From contig DMNP01000144.1 of NCBI GenBank assembly GCA_003452695.1, forward strand, positions 1-14,430: a stretch of DNA of 14,430 nucleotides. Reading direction: 5' to 3'. Under the pieces are notes generated by a model that worked only from the letters and a program-made list of their open reading frames with translations, was not told the origin of the DNA and did no database searches. Positions 1 through 5,767 of this stretch are shown here, piece by piece. The stretch is from Eggerthellaceae bacterium (lineage in GTDB: Bacteria > Actinomycetota > Coriobacteriia > Coriobacteriales > Eggerthellaceae). A program made the translations under genes and the position numbers. Numbering within the stretch: position 1 is the first letter of the stretch; every line of letters starts with the position of its first letter.

Positions 1-591
1 TGCCGCGGCTATCACGTTGCCCACGCGGAACGCCGATCCCGCCATCCGCCTCGGCAGGCGGGCGCACGTGCGGCCGATAACCTTGGTGAACAGCCATCCT
101 AGCCCGAAGCCGAGGACCGTGGATATGGCCAGGCCGTAGAGGACCTTCGCCCATTCCCCGAAGTTTATGCCGGCAAGCCCCCCTTGCACGGCGATTGCAG
201 CGCCGGTCAGTCCGGCAATTAGCGAGTGGCTCTGGCTGGTGGGAATGCCGAACCGCCATGCGACCACTCCCCATACGATGATAGATATCATGGCGGCTGC
301 CAGCGCCAGGAGCGCCGCCTCGTTGTCCGAGCCGAAATCGACCATTTTCCCTATGGTGTCGGCCACGGCCGTCGACAGCCAGGTCATGACCACGAGCCCT
401 ACGAAGTTGCACACCGCTCCCATTATGATTGCGGTTTTCGGTTTTATAGCGCGCGTGCCTATTGCCGTCGCGATGGCGTTGGAGGCATCGGTCGCCCCGT
501 TCACGAATATGGCGCCCATTACAAGAACCGTGATAATCAGGAGCACGGGGTTCGTGGTTACGGCGGATACGAAGTCGGTGAACGTTACCAT
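1..591 (-). CDS. pit: Pit-family inorganic phosphate transporter, partial (C-terminus beyond the window)
   Basis: An integral membrane permease of the PiT family, which takes up phosphate, usually as a neutral metal-phosphate complex, using a cation gradient. The 197 visible codons begin MVTFTDFVSAV. Residues about 30-50 contain VNGATDASNAIATAIGTRAI, the first PiT signature. A hydrophobic helix follows, then GIPTSQSHSLIAG, the GIPTS-x-x-H motif typical of the family. At least four membrane helices are visible, and the frame is open to base 1. The ATG at 591-589 was chosen because an AAAGGA ribosome site lies just upstream and the family motif starts at the expected distance. Family members are usually 330-500 residues, so about half is missing. 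The gene sits behind a long structured leader (679-825) that looks like a Mn2+ riboswitch with a terminator, so its expression is probably metal-controlled. The family assignment is firm. The true substrate, phosphate alone or metal phosphate, cannot be read from the sequence. Confidence 0.92.
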   Translation of the reverse strand, partial: MVTFTDFVSAVTTNPVLLIITVLVMGAIFVNGATDASNAIATAIGTRAIKPKTAIIMGAVCNFVGLVVMTWLSTAVADTIGKMVDFGSDNEAALLALAAAMISIIVWGVVAWRFGIPTSQSHSLIAGLTGAAIAVQGGLAGINFGEWAKVLYGLAISTVLGFGLGWLFTKVIGRTCARLPRRMAGSAFRVGNVIAAA

Positions 592-678
592 GGCTTCCTT
601 TCGTTCGCGTTGCATTTGCGTGCAGCGGCAGCTCGGCTCCGGGTTTCGCCGTGGGCCCGCCCCCAACTTGCCCCATCT

Positions 679-725
679 ATAACAAAAGACCCGTAGGCTG
701 GGCCTTTCGGTCCAGTCTACGGGTC
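679..725 (-). terminator. Rho-independent terminator / expression platform in the pit leader
   Basis: Two 17-base arms, 725-709 and 704-688, form a stem with a GAAA loop and two A-C mismatches on the minus strand. A U-rich tail, TTTTGTTAT, follows at 687-679. It lies between the aptamer and the pit start codon, so it should act as a conditional terminator. Its 5' arm, GACCCGTAG, overlaps the strand needed for aptamer P1. Confidence 0.75.
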
Positions 726-806
726 TCGTTGATTAAGGCGGGCCAGACGCTATTGCGCCTTGCTGTTGGCTTCGCCGCGCGCTTGCGCACGCCACTACTC
801 CCCCGG
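718..806 (-). ncRNA. Candidate yybP-ykoY (manganese) riboswitch aptamer in the pit leader
   Basis: Read on the minus strand, the leader holds GGGGAGUAG at 803-795, the invariant 5' strand of the yybP-ykoY aptamer. Next come a perfect GNRA-capped hairpin (GCGUGC-GCAA-GCGCGC), a second irregular arm with CCAACAGCAAGG in its internal loop (resembling the conserved L3 strand) and a closing CAACGAGACCCG ending near 720. CGGG (805-802) can pair with CCCG (723-720) to close P1. The class binds Mn2+ and usually switches genes on. Here the P1 3' strand is also the 5' strand of the downstream terminator, so the two folds exclude each other, as expected for an ON switch. The identification is by motif only; a covariance-model search would settle it. 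Confidence 0.68.
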
Positions 807-816
807 AGTGCTTGCA

Positions 817-825
817 AGTATACCA
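817..825 (-). promoter_or_regulatory. Extended -10 promoter for the pit leader
   Basis: The minus strand reads TGGTATACT, that is TG-N-TATACT, an extended -10 element. Transcription would begin near base 810, just ahead of the aptamer, giving a leader of about 220 bases. No good -35 hexamer is visible, which is usual with an extended -10. Confidence 0.5.
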
Positions 826-944
826 TGCTACGGTGAAAGAGGGGCTCGCGGCGGTCCACGGCGTTGTCCGAGAACGCAGGGTTGGCGCCCGGCCGGCCTG
901 TTCGCGAAGTGCGCATCGCGCGTCGGAAAGATTCATCGACGAAA

Positions 945-970
945 CACCGGCATCTGGTGCCGATGTTTTT
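945..970 (+). terminator. Stem-loop with T run upstream of the GTPase operon
   Basis: CACCGGCA (945-952) pairs with TGCCGATG (958-965) with one mismatch, followed by five T (966-970). There is no gene on the plus strand in the preceding 350 bases. It may therefore be an attenuator in the leader of the 1039 operon, or the end of a small unseen transcript. The rest of 830-1038 shows no convincing gene. An AT-rich segment (985-1021) with CATAAT at 995-1000 could hold the operon promoter. Confidence 0.4.
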
Positions 971-1038
971 CTACTGTCTGTGCTCGATTAGCGGCATAAT
1001 CCTATGTAATAAGAATCTAATTGGAGAAAGGACGCACC

Positions 1039-1647
1039 ATGGGAAAGCCAAACGTGATAATCCTCAGCGGATTTCTCGGCTCGGGAAAGACGACGGTGCT
1101 TGTGCGGATGATCGAGCGCCTGCGCGAGCGAGAAGGAGCCGACTATCGCATAGCCATTGTCGAGAACGAAATAGGGTCGGCGTCGGTTGACTCGAGCATA
1201 ATCCAGGAGGCGGGCTATTCGGTGACCGAGATGCTTTCGGGGTGCGTGTGCTGCACGCTTATCGGCCAGCTCGTTCCCGCGCTTCACAAGCTCGAGGAAG
1301 AGCTGGACCCGCATCTGATCATCTTGGAGGCTACGGGCGTGGCAACGCCCGACAGCATGGCGAACAACATCCGCAAGTACGGCGGGTACCCTACGAGAAT
1401 CGTGACGCTGGTGGACGCTTCGCGCTGGCAACGCATAAAGCTGGCGCTGCAGATCCTGCTTACAGCCCAGGTGGAGCCCGCAGACATTGTATGCGTGAAC
1501 AAGGTGGACCTGGCTGACGAGGCCACGCTTGCGGAAGTGGATGCCGACATTCGCGCGATGAACCCGGACGTGCCGATCGTGCATATGGCCGCGAGCACAC
1601 CGGTGGATGCCGGGTTGCTCGACGAGGTGCTGGGAGGTGCGCAATGA
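1039..1647 (+). CDS. COG0523/CobW-type P-loop GTPase (putative metallochaperone), short form
   Basis: A G3E-family GTPase of the COG0523 type. Such proteins deliver Zn, Co or other metals to target enzymes using GTP. In the 202 residues one sees Walker A GFLGSGKTT (11-19), a metal-binding SGCVCC (67-72, the CxCC motif), ILEATGVATP (95-104) as the Walker B region and NKVD (154-157) for guanine recognition. The start is the ATG at 1039, with GGAGAAAGG eight bases upstream; an in-frame TTG at 1021 overlaps that ribosome site and is rejected. The chain stops right after the G domain, whereas typical family members have 300-400 residues with a His-rich linker and a C-terminal CobW_C domain. The next gene overlaps it by ATGA and begins with a His-rich segment, so the two probably work as one unit. 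The metal served is unknown. Confidence 0.9.
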   Translation: MGKPNVIILSGFLGSGKTTVLVRMIERLREREGADYRIAIVENEIGSASVDSSIIQEAGYSVTEMLSGCVCCTLIGQLVPALHKLEEELDPHLIILEATGVATPDSMANNIRKYGGYPTRIVTLVDASRWQRIKLALQILLTAQVEPADIVCVNKVDLADEATLAEVDADIRAMNPDVPIVHMAASTPVDAGLLDEVLGGAQ

Positions 1648-2168
1648 GCGATATCCTCCAGGAGCACGGGCCCGATTGCACGTGCGGTTGCCACGAGCAT
1701 CATCACGATCATGCGCACGAGCATGGCGCGCACGGCGGCCACGGTCACGACCACGCGCACCACGACCACGACCACCATCATCATGCCCATGGCACCAACG
1801 AAAGCTTCGAGACGGATGCGGCCTGCATATCGCTGGAAGCCCACACGCACGAGCAGGCTGCCACGGTCTCGCTCGACATCCATCCGAAGGCGGGGAAGAC
1901 CGTCGCGTTTTCCAGCCTCGTCGAGGCGATGAAGGCCATAGCGGCAGGGGCGGAGGCGGCTGGCGGCGTCGTGGGCCACATCAAGGCCTATGCGCGCGAT
2001 GGTTCTGCGTTCGCCCATGCCTCGGTAACAACGCCCGACCTGCCGCCAACTTGCGAGGGAGACGTGCAGGCATCGTTCGGCGAAGGCGCGACCATTCAGC
2101 TCGTATCCATCGTGCTGCTCGTAGGCCAGGACGACCTGGCCGATATCTGCCGCGCGCAGATGGCATGA
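1644..2168 (+). CDS. Histidine-rich metal-binding protein, partner of the COG0523 GTPase
   Basis: A soluble 174-residue protein. Residues 8-49 contain about 20 histidines, with the cysteine cluster CTCGCH at 12-17, so it almost certainly binds or stores transition metal (Zn, Ni or Co). Residues 60-174 form a separate alpha/beta-looking domain (ISLEAHTHEQ..., VVGHIKAYARDG, IQLVSIVLLV) that I do not recognise. Its placement and size recall the C-terminal domain that follows the His-rich linker in full-length COG0523 proteins. Its ATG overlaps the GTPase stop codon (ATGA at 1644-1647), and GGGAGGT lies seven bases upstream, so translation is coupled. The coding DNA for the His stretch (about 1690-1795) is a loose tandem of CAY/GAY codons and could change length by slippage. 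Metal binding is secure; the biological role is inferred from the partner. Confidence 0.82.
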   Translation: MSDILQEHGPDCTCGCHEHHHDHAHEHGAHGGHGHDHAHHDHDHHHHAHGTNESFETDAACISLEAHTHEQAATVSLDIHPKAGKTVAFSSLVEAMKAIAAGAEAAGGVVGHIKAYARDGSAFAHASVTTPDLPPTCEGDVQASFGEGATIQLVSIVLLVGQDDLADICRAQMA

Positions 2169-2271
2169 CCCAAGGCGCTGGAAAGCAGGACGCCCCCGGC
2201 AAGAATGCCGACGTCATTGCGAAGTGCTTTAATCTTTTCGCCGTGGCGGCAAGGCCGGAGCCATAAATGGT

Positions 2272-2302
2272 GGATGGCTCGGGCGTGCGCACCGAGCCAT
2301 CC
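2272..2302 (+). terminator. Terminator after the GTPase / His-rich operon
   Basis: A perfect 11-base stem, GGATGGCTCGG (2272-2282) with CCGAGCCATCC (2292-2302) and a nine-base loop, is followed by CTGTTCTGCTT. It lies about 100 bases after the His-rich gene stop. The tail is only moderately T-rich. Confidence 0.55.
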
Positions 2303-2322
2303 CTGTTCTGCTTGATCCTGCT

Positions 2323-2364
2323 GAATCGGCTTGCCGCCACTATGGCGGCCGAGCTGGCCGATTC
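2323..2364. repeat. Nested inverted repeat between convergent genes
   Basis: Outer arms GAATCGGC (2323-2330) and GCCGATTC (2357-2364) enclose inner arms CCGCCA and TGGCGG around 2334-2348. It lies between the plus-strand metal operon and the minus-strand HdeD gene. It may help terminate either transcript, or be a small palindromic repeat. No T run follows on either side. Confidence 0.4.
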
Positions 2365-2408
2365 GTCGGCCGTAATTCGCGCTTTTGCAGATGCCGCGCC
2401 CCGCTGGG

Positions 2409-2945
2409 CTACATGCGCGCTCCGCCCACGATAAGGTCGATGCCCACGCAGACTATGGAGATGCCCAGCATGAAGCCCACGCCCATCATCACGGACAGGG
2501 GGTTGAACAGGCAAAGCACACCAAGCAACACAACCAGGATGCCCAGTATCAGCAGCAAGACCCAGCTCGGGCCGGCTGCGTTGGGGCCTTCCTCTTGCAG
2601 GAACTTGCGCAGGTGCAACGATGCGACGATGCGGGCGATACCTCCGACAACGAGCCATGCTGCAATCATGTAGGCGATGAACAGGTCCACGGCCCATTGC
2701 GCCACGAAACTGAAGAGCAGGATAAGGCCCAATACGATCGAGACGATGGCGCCGGCAAGCGTCCAGCCGTCTGCAAATCCCATTTTGCGCCGCTCGTTCC
2801 ACGTTGCTATGCTGCCGATGCCTTCGACGAGCATGGCCAATCCGACAAGCCATCCGAGCGCCGCATAGGTTGCAATGGGGGTGGCCAGGCAGTACACACC
2901 ACCTATGAGCATGAGGACGCCCAAGATAATAACGACAACCTTCAT
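2409..2945 (-). CDS. HdeD-family (DUF308) membrane protein
   Basis: A small integral membrane protein of 178 residues with six predicted helices, near residues 3-20, 27-47, 64-84, 86-107, 128-148 and 150-171, connected by short loops. The two-fold pattern (each half three helices with GLxxxxxG-type packing) and ending in IDLIVGGARM match the HdeD/DUF308 family. In enterobacteria HdeD is linked to acid resistance; elsewhere the role is unknown. The frame is open upstream to 3080, but the ATG at 2945 is preferred. GGGAG lies nine bases before it, the hydrophobic segment begins at residue 3, and the extra 45 upstream residues are polar and unlike the family. A fair sigma-70 promoter (TTGACA 3025-3020, CAAAAT 3001-2996) lies just upstream, inside the region that extension would occupy. 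The gene is monocistronic. Confidence 0.85.
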   Translation of the reverse strand: MKVVVIILGVLMLIGGVYCLATPIATYAALGWLVGLAMLVEGIGSIATWNERRKMGFADGWTLAGAIVSIVLGLILLFSFVAQWAVDLFIAYMIAAWLVVGGIARIVASLHLRKFLQEEGPNAAGPSWVLLLILGILVVLLGVLCLFNPLSVMMGVGFMLGISIVCVGIDLIVGGARM

Positions 2946-2995
2946 AGATTCAAACTCCCTTCTTTGCAGTGCCTTTCGCACAAGGCTCGCCTTCG

Positions 2996-3025
2996 ATTTT
3001 GTCAAAACCCTTGCGTTCGTGTCAA
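2996..3025 (-). promoter_or_regulatory. Sigma-70-like promoter for the HdeD-family gene
   Basis: On the minus strand, a consensus TTGACA (3025-3020) is separated by 18 bases from CAAAAT (3001-2996). Transcription would start near 2990, about 45 bases before the ATG. A second TTGACA at 3005-3000 has no matching -10. Confidence 0.45.
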
Positions 3026-3105
3026 GGCTGTACGTCTGTCGCATGGGTCGCCGTCCCCCATATGCCCATCGTCCTGTCAAGAGGGAGTTTTCAGGTTCTT
3101 CAGAG

Positions 3106-3146
3106 AAAAGGCGGCCTACCCCGGGTAGCTACTCCTGGGGTAGGCC
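3106..3146 (-). terminator. Strong minus-strand terminator
   Basis: GGCCTACCCC (3146-3137) pairs perfectly with GGGGTAGGCC (3122-3113), and GCCTTTTCTC follows on the minus strand. It lies upstream of the HdeD promoter, so it ends some other transcript; the only minus-strand candidate is a 39-codon frame at 3328-3209. The remainder of 2946-3361 contains no recognisable gene. Confidence 0.6.
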
Positions 3147-3361
3147 TCATCTAATCTGCCCGAGGCTGGACAAAAGCGCATATCCTTCGCGGGGCTTAGC
3201 CCTCGAATTTATGGACGCTCAAACGGGTTCACTCTCAGATACTTGGTTACGGCCATGGGGCCGCCCATATTTCGATGCTCTGTGTCAGGCAGTGTCGCTT
3301 GTCTTGTCAATGAAGTCTGCTGGCGCATGTCTTCGATGCGCGGGACGGCCGCGAGTTACCT

Positions 3362-3634
3362 GTGCCTGTTCGAGTCCGCACCCCCCACATTACGATCGTC
3401 GACGTGCGTGAAGCGAACGAATTCGCACAGGGGCATGTGCCCGGCGCCATTAACGTGCCGCTTGCCTCGCTCGACCGCATTGCCGAGATATCGCCCAGCA
3501 AATCCGATCCGCTGTACGTCCATTGTCTGAGCGGGATGCGCAGCTCGCGCGCCTGCAGGCAACTGAAAAGCATGGGCTATGCGAACGCTGTGAACATCGG
3601 TGGCATCAATTCCTACCACGGCCCTCTCGAGTAG
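3362..3634 (+). CDS. Rhodanese-like domain protein, N-terminally shortened (possibly decaying)
   Basis: A single rhodanese domain, the fold that carries a persulfide on a catalytic cysteine and passes sulfur to acceptors. Visible are IVDVREANEFAQGHVPGAINVPL (12-34, written here only as a span starting IVDVRE), the active-site loop CLSGMRSS with Cys55, and the closing GYANAVNIGGI. The catalytic half is intact. The only in-frame start is a GTG at 3362 with no visible ribosome site, and it leaves about 90 residues, roughly 10-20 short of usual single-domain rhodaneses. The same frame continues upstream as ...VFDARDGRELPV..., which resembles the missing first strand and helix, but it has no start codon and meets TGA at 3309. 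Either a start was lost or the sequence carries an error. Solitary, with no linked sulfur genes. Confidence 0.7.
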   Translation: MPVRVRTPHITIVDVREANEFAQGHVPGAINVPLASLDRIAEISPSKSDPLYVHCLSGMRSSRACRQLKSMGYANAVNIGGINSYHGPLE

Positions 3635-3640
3635 GCCGAC

Positions 3641-3667
3641 GCTTCAAAACCCTGTAGGTTTTGCAGC
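3641..3667 (+). terminator. Stem-loop after the rhodanese gene
   Basis: CAAAACC (3645-3651) pairs with GGTTTTG (3657-3663) around CTGTA. It lies ten bases after the stop and belongs to the same sequence family as the stem-loops at 3706, 4924 and 11621. Confidence 0.5.
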
Positions 3668-3705
3668 ATCCGAAAGGGGTTCGCAACAGCCAGTGGCTCT
3701 CGATC

Positions 3706-3738
3706 GATGTTGCAAAACCCACGGGGCTTTGTAGCATC
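3706..3738 (-). terminator. Stem-loop terminator of the nucleoid-associated protein gene
   Basis: Arms GATGTTGCAAAACCC (3706-3720) and GGGCTTTGTAGCATC (3724-3738) flank ACG, with a few wobbles or mismatches depending on strand. It touches the stop codon of the minus-strand gene. It is a longer variant of the ACAAAGCC/GGTTTTGT family seen elsewhere in the window. Confidence 0.5.
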
Positions 3739-4796
3739 TAGCGATTCTCGATCGACCCGATGTTCTTCAGCTGAATCGATATCGTGCCGTCGGCTTCGCT
3801 CGTGAACGTGATGTATTCGGGATTGCGGCTGTACTCGGCAGGAAACGTCACCTCGATGCCCGTGTCGGTGCGGATCTTGTGGTTCCTCGCCACACGGCGC
3901 ACGGCTTCGCGCTCGAGCGGCACGCGTTCGGGCAGGTCGATCGCTTCGGCTGCCTTCTCGAAGCGATCGCTCATGGCGGAATCGCCCTCGAATGCCACCT
4001 CGGCCATCTCGTGCAGGTCCAGATCGTCAAATCCGTCTTCGACCGCGTTCTCGACCGCATAGGCTTTCGCGCGCGAAAGCGCCACGGTCGCGTTCTGGCC
4101 GTATTCTTCGGCCACGGCCTCGACGATTTCGGTCACAGCGGCGAACGTCTCCTTGGTCGACGCCTGCATCGAGCATTGCAGCAGGCCATCGGGAATCAGC
4201 CAAATCTCCTCGCCGGCGATCGTGCGCTTCTTGTCGCTGAACATCACCGACAGCGTGCGCAGGTCGACGATGGCGCACGACGGGATCTTCTGCGAGGGGC
4301 TCGGCAGCACGGCGTGATGGCGCGCGATGCCGTTGCGCTCCCCCGCTTCGCCGAAGCCGAGCTCGTGCACGTAGGCCTGCTTGCTCTCGAGCAGGAAGAT
4401 GCCGAAGAACCGCGGAACGGGCCCGTCGAAAGCCGCCTCGGGATCGTCCGCCATACCAGCTGCGGCATCGGCTGACTCCTCGAAATCGACCACGAGCACG
4501 TCGGTCGACACGGGCTTTTCCATATGCCCGAGCTCGCGCGCCAGGAACTCGCCGATTTCGACCGACAACTCGACGAAACCGACCTGCCCCGCGAAGTACG
4601 CGCGCAACTCCTCGGCAAAACGGCTGTCATCGGCGAACGCGCCGCGCTTGTTGTCCAGATTTCCCAGCGCCTTGTTCACATGGCGCGAAACGTAGTTTTT
4701 GGCCGTCTTGTCGGAGATGTCGATCTCCTCGCGCGCGAACGTGTTCTCGCACGCCGTGAAATCGAACACGTGCAAAATGGCATGGTTTATCTTCAT
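3738..4796 (-). CDS. NdpA/YejK-type nucleoid-associated protein
   Basis: A 352-residue cytoplasmic protein matching the 37-kDa nucleoid-associated protein (NdpA, YejK) family by overall layout. It opens with MKINHAILHVFDF and an early basic helix (SDKTAKNYVSRHV). A middle block follows with FFGIFLLESKQAYVHEL and the conserved LPSPSQKIPSCAIVDL region. It ends with HKIRTDTGIEVTFPAEY and EYITFTSEADGTISIQLKNI. E. coli YejK is about 335 residues, so the length fits. YejK-type proteins bind DNA and have been linked to topoisomerase IV; the role here is inferred. The frame is open to 5135, but ATG 4796 is right because AGGTGG lies just upstream and homology starts there. Upstream is an extended -10 promoter and a perfect 18-base palindrome. 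It stands alone, beside a mobile-element scar, and such proteins are also found on mobile DNA. Confidence 0.83.
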   Translation of the reverse strand: MKINHAILHVFDFTACENTFAREEIDISDKTAKNYVSRHVNKALGNLDNKRGAFADDSRFAEELRAYFAGQVGFVELSVEIGEFLARELGHMEKPVSTDVLVVDFEESADAAAGMADDPEAAFDGPVPRFFGIFLLESKQAYVHELGFGEAGERNGIARHHAVLPSPSQKIPSCAIVDLRTLSVMFSDKKRTIAGEEIWLIPDGLLQCSMQASTKETFAAVTEIVEAVAEEYGQNATVALSRAKAYAVENAVEDGFDDLDLHEMAEVAFEGDSAMSDRFEKAAEAIDLPERVPLEREAVRRVARNHKIRTDTGIEVTFPAEYSRNPEYITFTSEADGTISIQLKNIGSIENR

Positions 4797-4839
4797 GAAT
4801 GACCCACCTGGCAGCTTCAGAGCGAACAATCGACGAAAC

Positions 4840-4848
4840 AGCATACCA
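4840..4848 (-). promoter_or_regulatory. Extended -10 promoter for the nucleoid-associated protein gene
   Basis: The minus strand reads TGGTATGCT (4848-4840), a TG-N-TATGCT extended -10, about 40 bases before the ATG at 4796. A palindrome lies 12 bases upstream, where a regulator or second sigma contact could bind. Confidence 0.45.
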
Positions 4849-4860
4849 GATTGACGGGGC

Positions 4861-4878
4861 GCCGGTACCGGTACCGGC
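4861..4878. promoter_or_regulatory. Perfect 18-base palindrome, candidate operator
   Basis: GCCGGTACCGGTACCGGC is its own reverse complement and consists of overlapping GGTACC units. It sits around position -30 to -45 of the predicted minus-strand promoter, the usual place for an operator or activator site. It could also change copy number as a CCGGTA hexamer repeat. Confidence 0.45.
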
Positions 4879-4923
4879 ATTGCACCATACCAGCGCCGTT
4901 CTTCACGCCTTCGCCTATCTCGA

Positions 4924-4950
4924 GTTACGAAGCCTACGAGGTTTTGTAAC
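4924..4950 (-). terminator. Stem-loop terminator, GTTAC-type repeat
   Basis: GTTACGAAGCC (4924-4934) pairs fully, with wobbles, with GGTTTTGTAAC (4940-4950) around a five-base loop. It lies just after the stop of the minus-strand chimeric frame and matches the copy at 11621-11647 at nearly every base. Confidence 0.6.
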
Positions 4951-4953
4951 GTG

Positions 4954-5376
4954 CTAGTCCTGCGGACGCGGGGCGAGGCCTTGCTCGCGCCTGGCCTCGA
5001 GGTTGGCAAGCGCCACTTCGCGAACTTCCTCGGGGCACGCCGCCGGCTTGCCCTTCCTCGTCTTGCCCAGAATGTTGGTGCACGAGCCGTCAGCCCAGAA
5101 GATGTTGCGGCCCAACGCGGCGGTTGCGAACGCATACAGGGGGCTGAGCAGGTTCAAGAACGCGAACGGGAAATACACGAAGGGATTCAAACCCAGAACG
5201 CTCATCTGGTAAGCGCCGCATGCGGTCCACGGGAACAGCGGCGACCACATGGTGCCGGCGTCCTCGAGCGTACGGCTGAGCATGTTGCGCGACAAACCCA
5301 GCTCGTCGTACTTGTCCGCATACAGCGGGGCCGGAATACCGATGCCCAGGTACTGATCGCACATGACCGCATCGCC
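4954..5376 (-). pseudogene. NhaC-type Na+/H+ antiporter, C-terminal fragment fused in frame to an integrase fragment
   Basis: About 140 residues starting near GDAVMCDQYLG match the last third of NhaC-family sodium/proton antiporters: a DQYLGIGIPAPLY segment, the hallmark LSRTLEDAGTMWSPLFPW, then ACGAYQMSVLG and the final hydrophobic helices FVYFPFAFLNLLSPLYAF, with a charged cytoplasmic tail. Full-length NhaC proteins have about 450-480 residues, so roughly 320 residues and most membrane helices are gone. The fragment cannot work as an antiporter alone. Its frame continues without a stop into a tyrosine integrase N-terminus (5377-5763). The first ATG of the merged frame is at 5535 within the integrase part, giving a 193-residue potential product. 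I interpret this as a deletion scar left by a mobile element. The alternative is a recruited chimeric protein, which is less likely. Confidence 0.78.
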
Positions 5377-5763
5377 TATGGTGGCGGGAGAATAGGGCTT
5401 GCCGTACTTGGTGTTGGTGCTCGCCATGTAGAAGTAGACCGACTCCACGTGCTCCCCGGTGAGCTCGGAGAGGACGATGCCGCCTATGACCTTCTCCACG
5501 ATGCGGATGGTGACCTCGTAGTTGTAGTGGGTCATCTTGGTGATTTGGCCTGTGGAGAGCTTCGTGTCGTTGACGTGGCGGGCGTACTGTGCGAACGTCC
5601 AACGGCTCCGGAGCTTGGTGCGGTCGTCGACGAGCTCCTTGGCCTTCTTCTCGGCCTGGGTATAGGTGCCCTCGAAACGCTGGGACTTGTACTTCTGCTT
5701 GCCGGAGGGGTAGCGGCCGTCCTTTATGTCAATGCGCCATTTGCGGCAGCGCTTGCGTTCGAT
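5377..5763 (-). pseudogene. Tyrosine integrase, N-terminal fragment (lacks the catalytic domain and its start)
   Basis: Reading upstream of the ATG at 5535 in the same frame gives about 75 further codons without a stop: ...RCRKWRIDIKDGRYPSGKQ..., then SQRFEGTYTQAEKKAKELV. This is the AP2-like arm-binding domain of phage and ICE integrases. It is followed by the SAM-like core-binding domain (WTFAQYARHV..., IGGIVLSELTGEHVESVY, TKYGKPYSPATI). The frame then switches to NhaC sequence. The catalytic domain with its R-H-R-Y residues is absent. At the 5' side no ATG, GTG or TTG exists in frame before TAA at 5800-5802, so the original start is lost too; the last codons before that stop run through the promoter repeats of the divergent gene. 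It marks a former integration or deletion event. Integrase origin is clear from domain order; the element family is unknown. Confidence 0.75.
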
Positions 5764-5767
5764 ATTT

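Noticed and set aside
688..725. Hairpin considered as a plus-strand terminator
   Set aside because: The plus-strand 3' side has no T run, whereas the minus strand has TTTTGTT and a GAAA loop and leads into pit.
864..1190. Open frame of 108 codons upstream of the GTPase
   Set aside because: Arginine-rich translation without any family motif; it overlaps the real GTPase in another frame and has no ribosome site.
1690..1795. Tandem CAC/GAC-rich DNA as a possible repeat array or CRISPR
   Set aside because: The units are irregular and in frame; they encode the His-rich segment of the metal-binding protein.
1981..2853. Minus-strand frame of 290 codons
   Set aside because: It is a shadow of the HdeD-family gene and of the His-rich gene end; the composition is basic and low in conserved motifs, while the HdeD frame has clear membrane helices.
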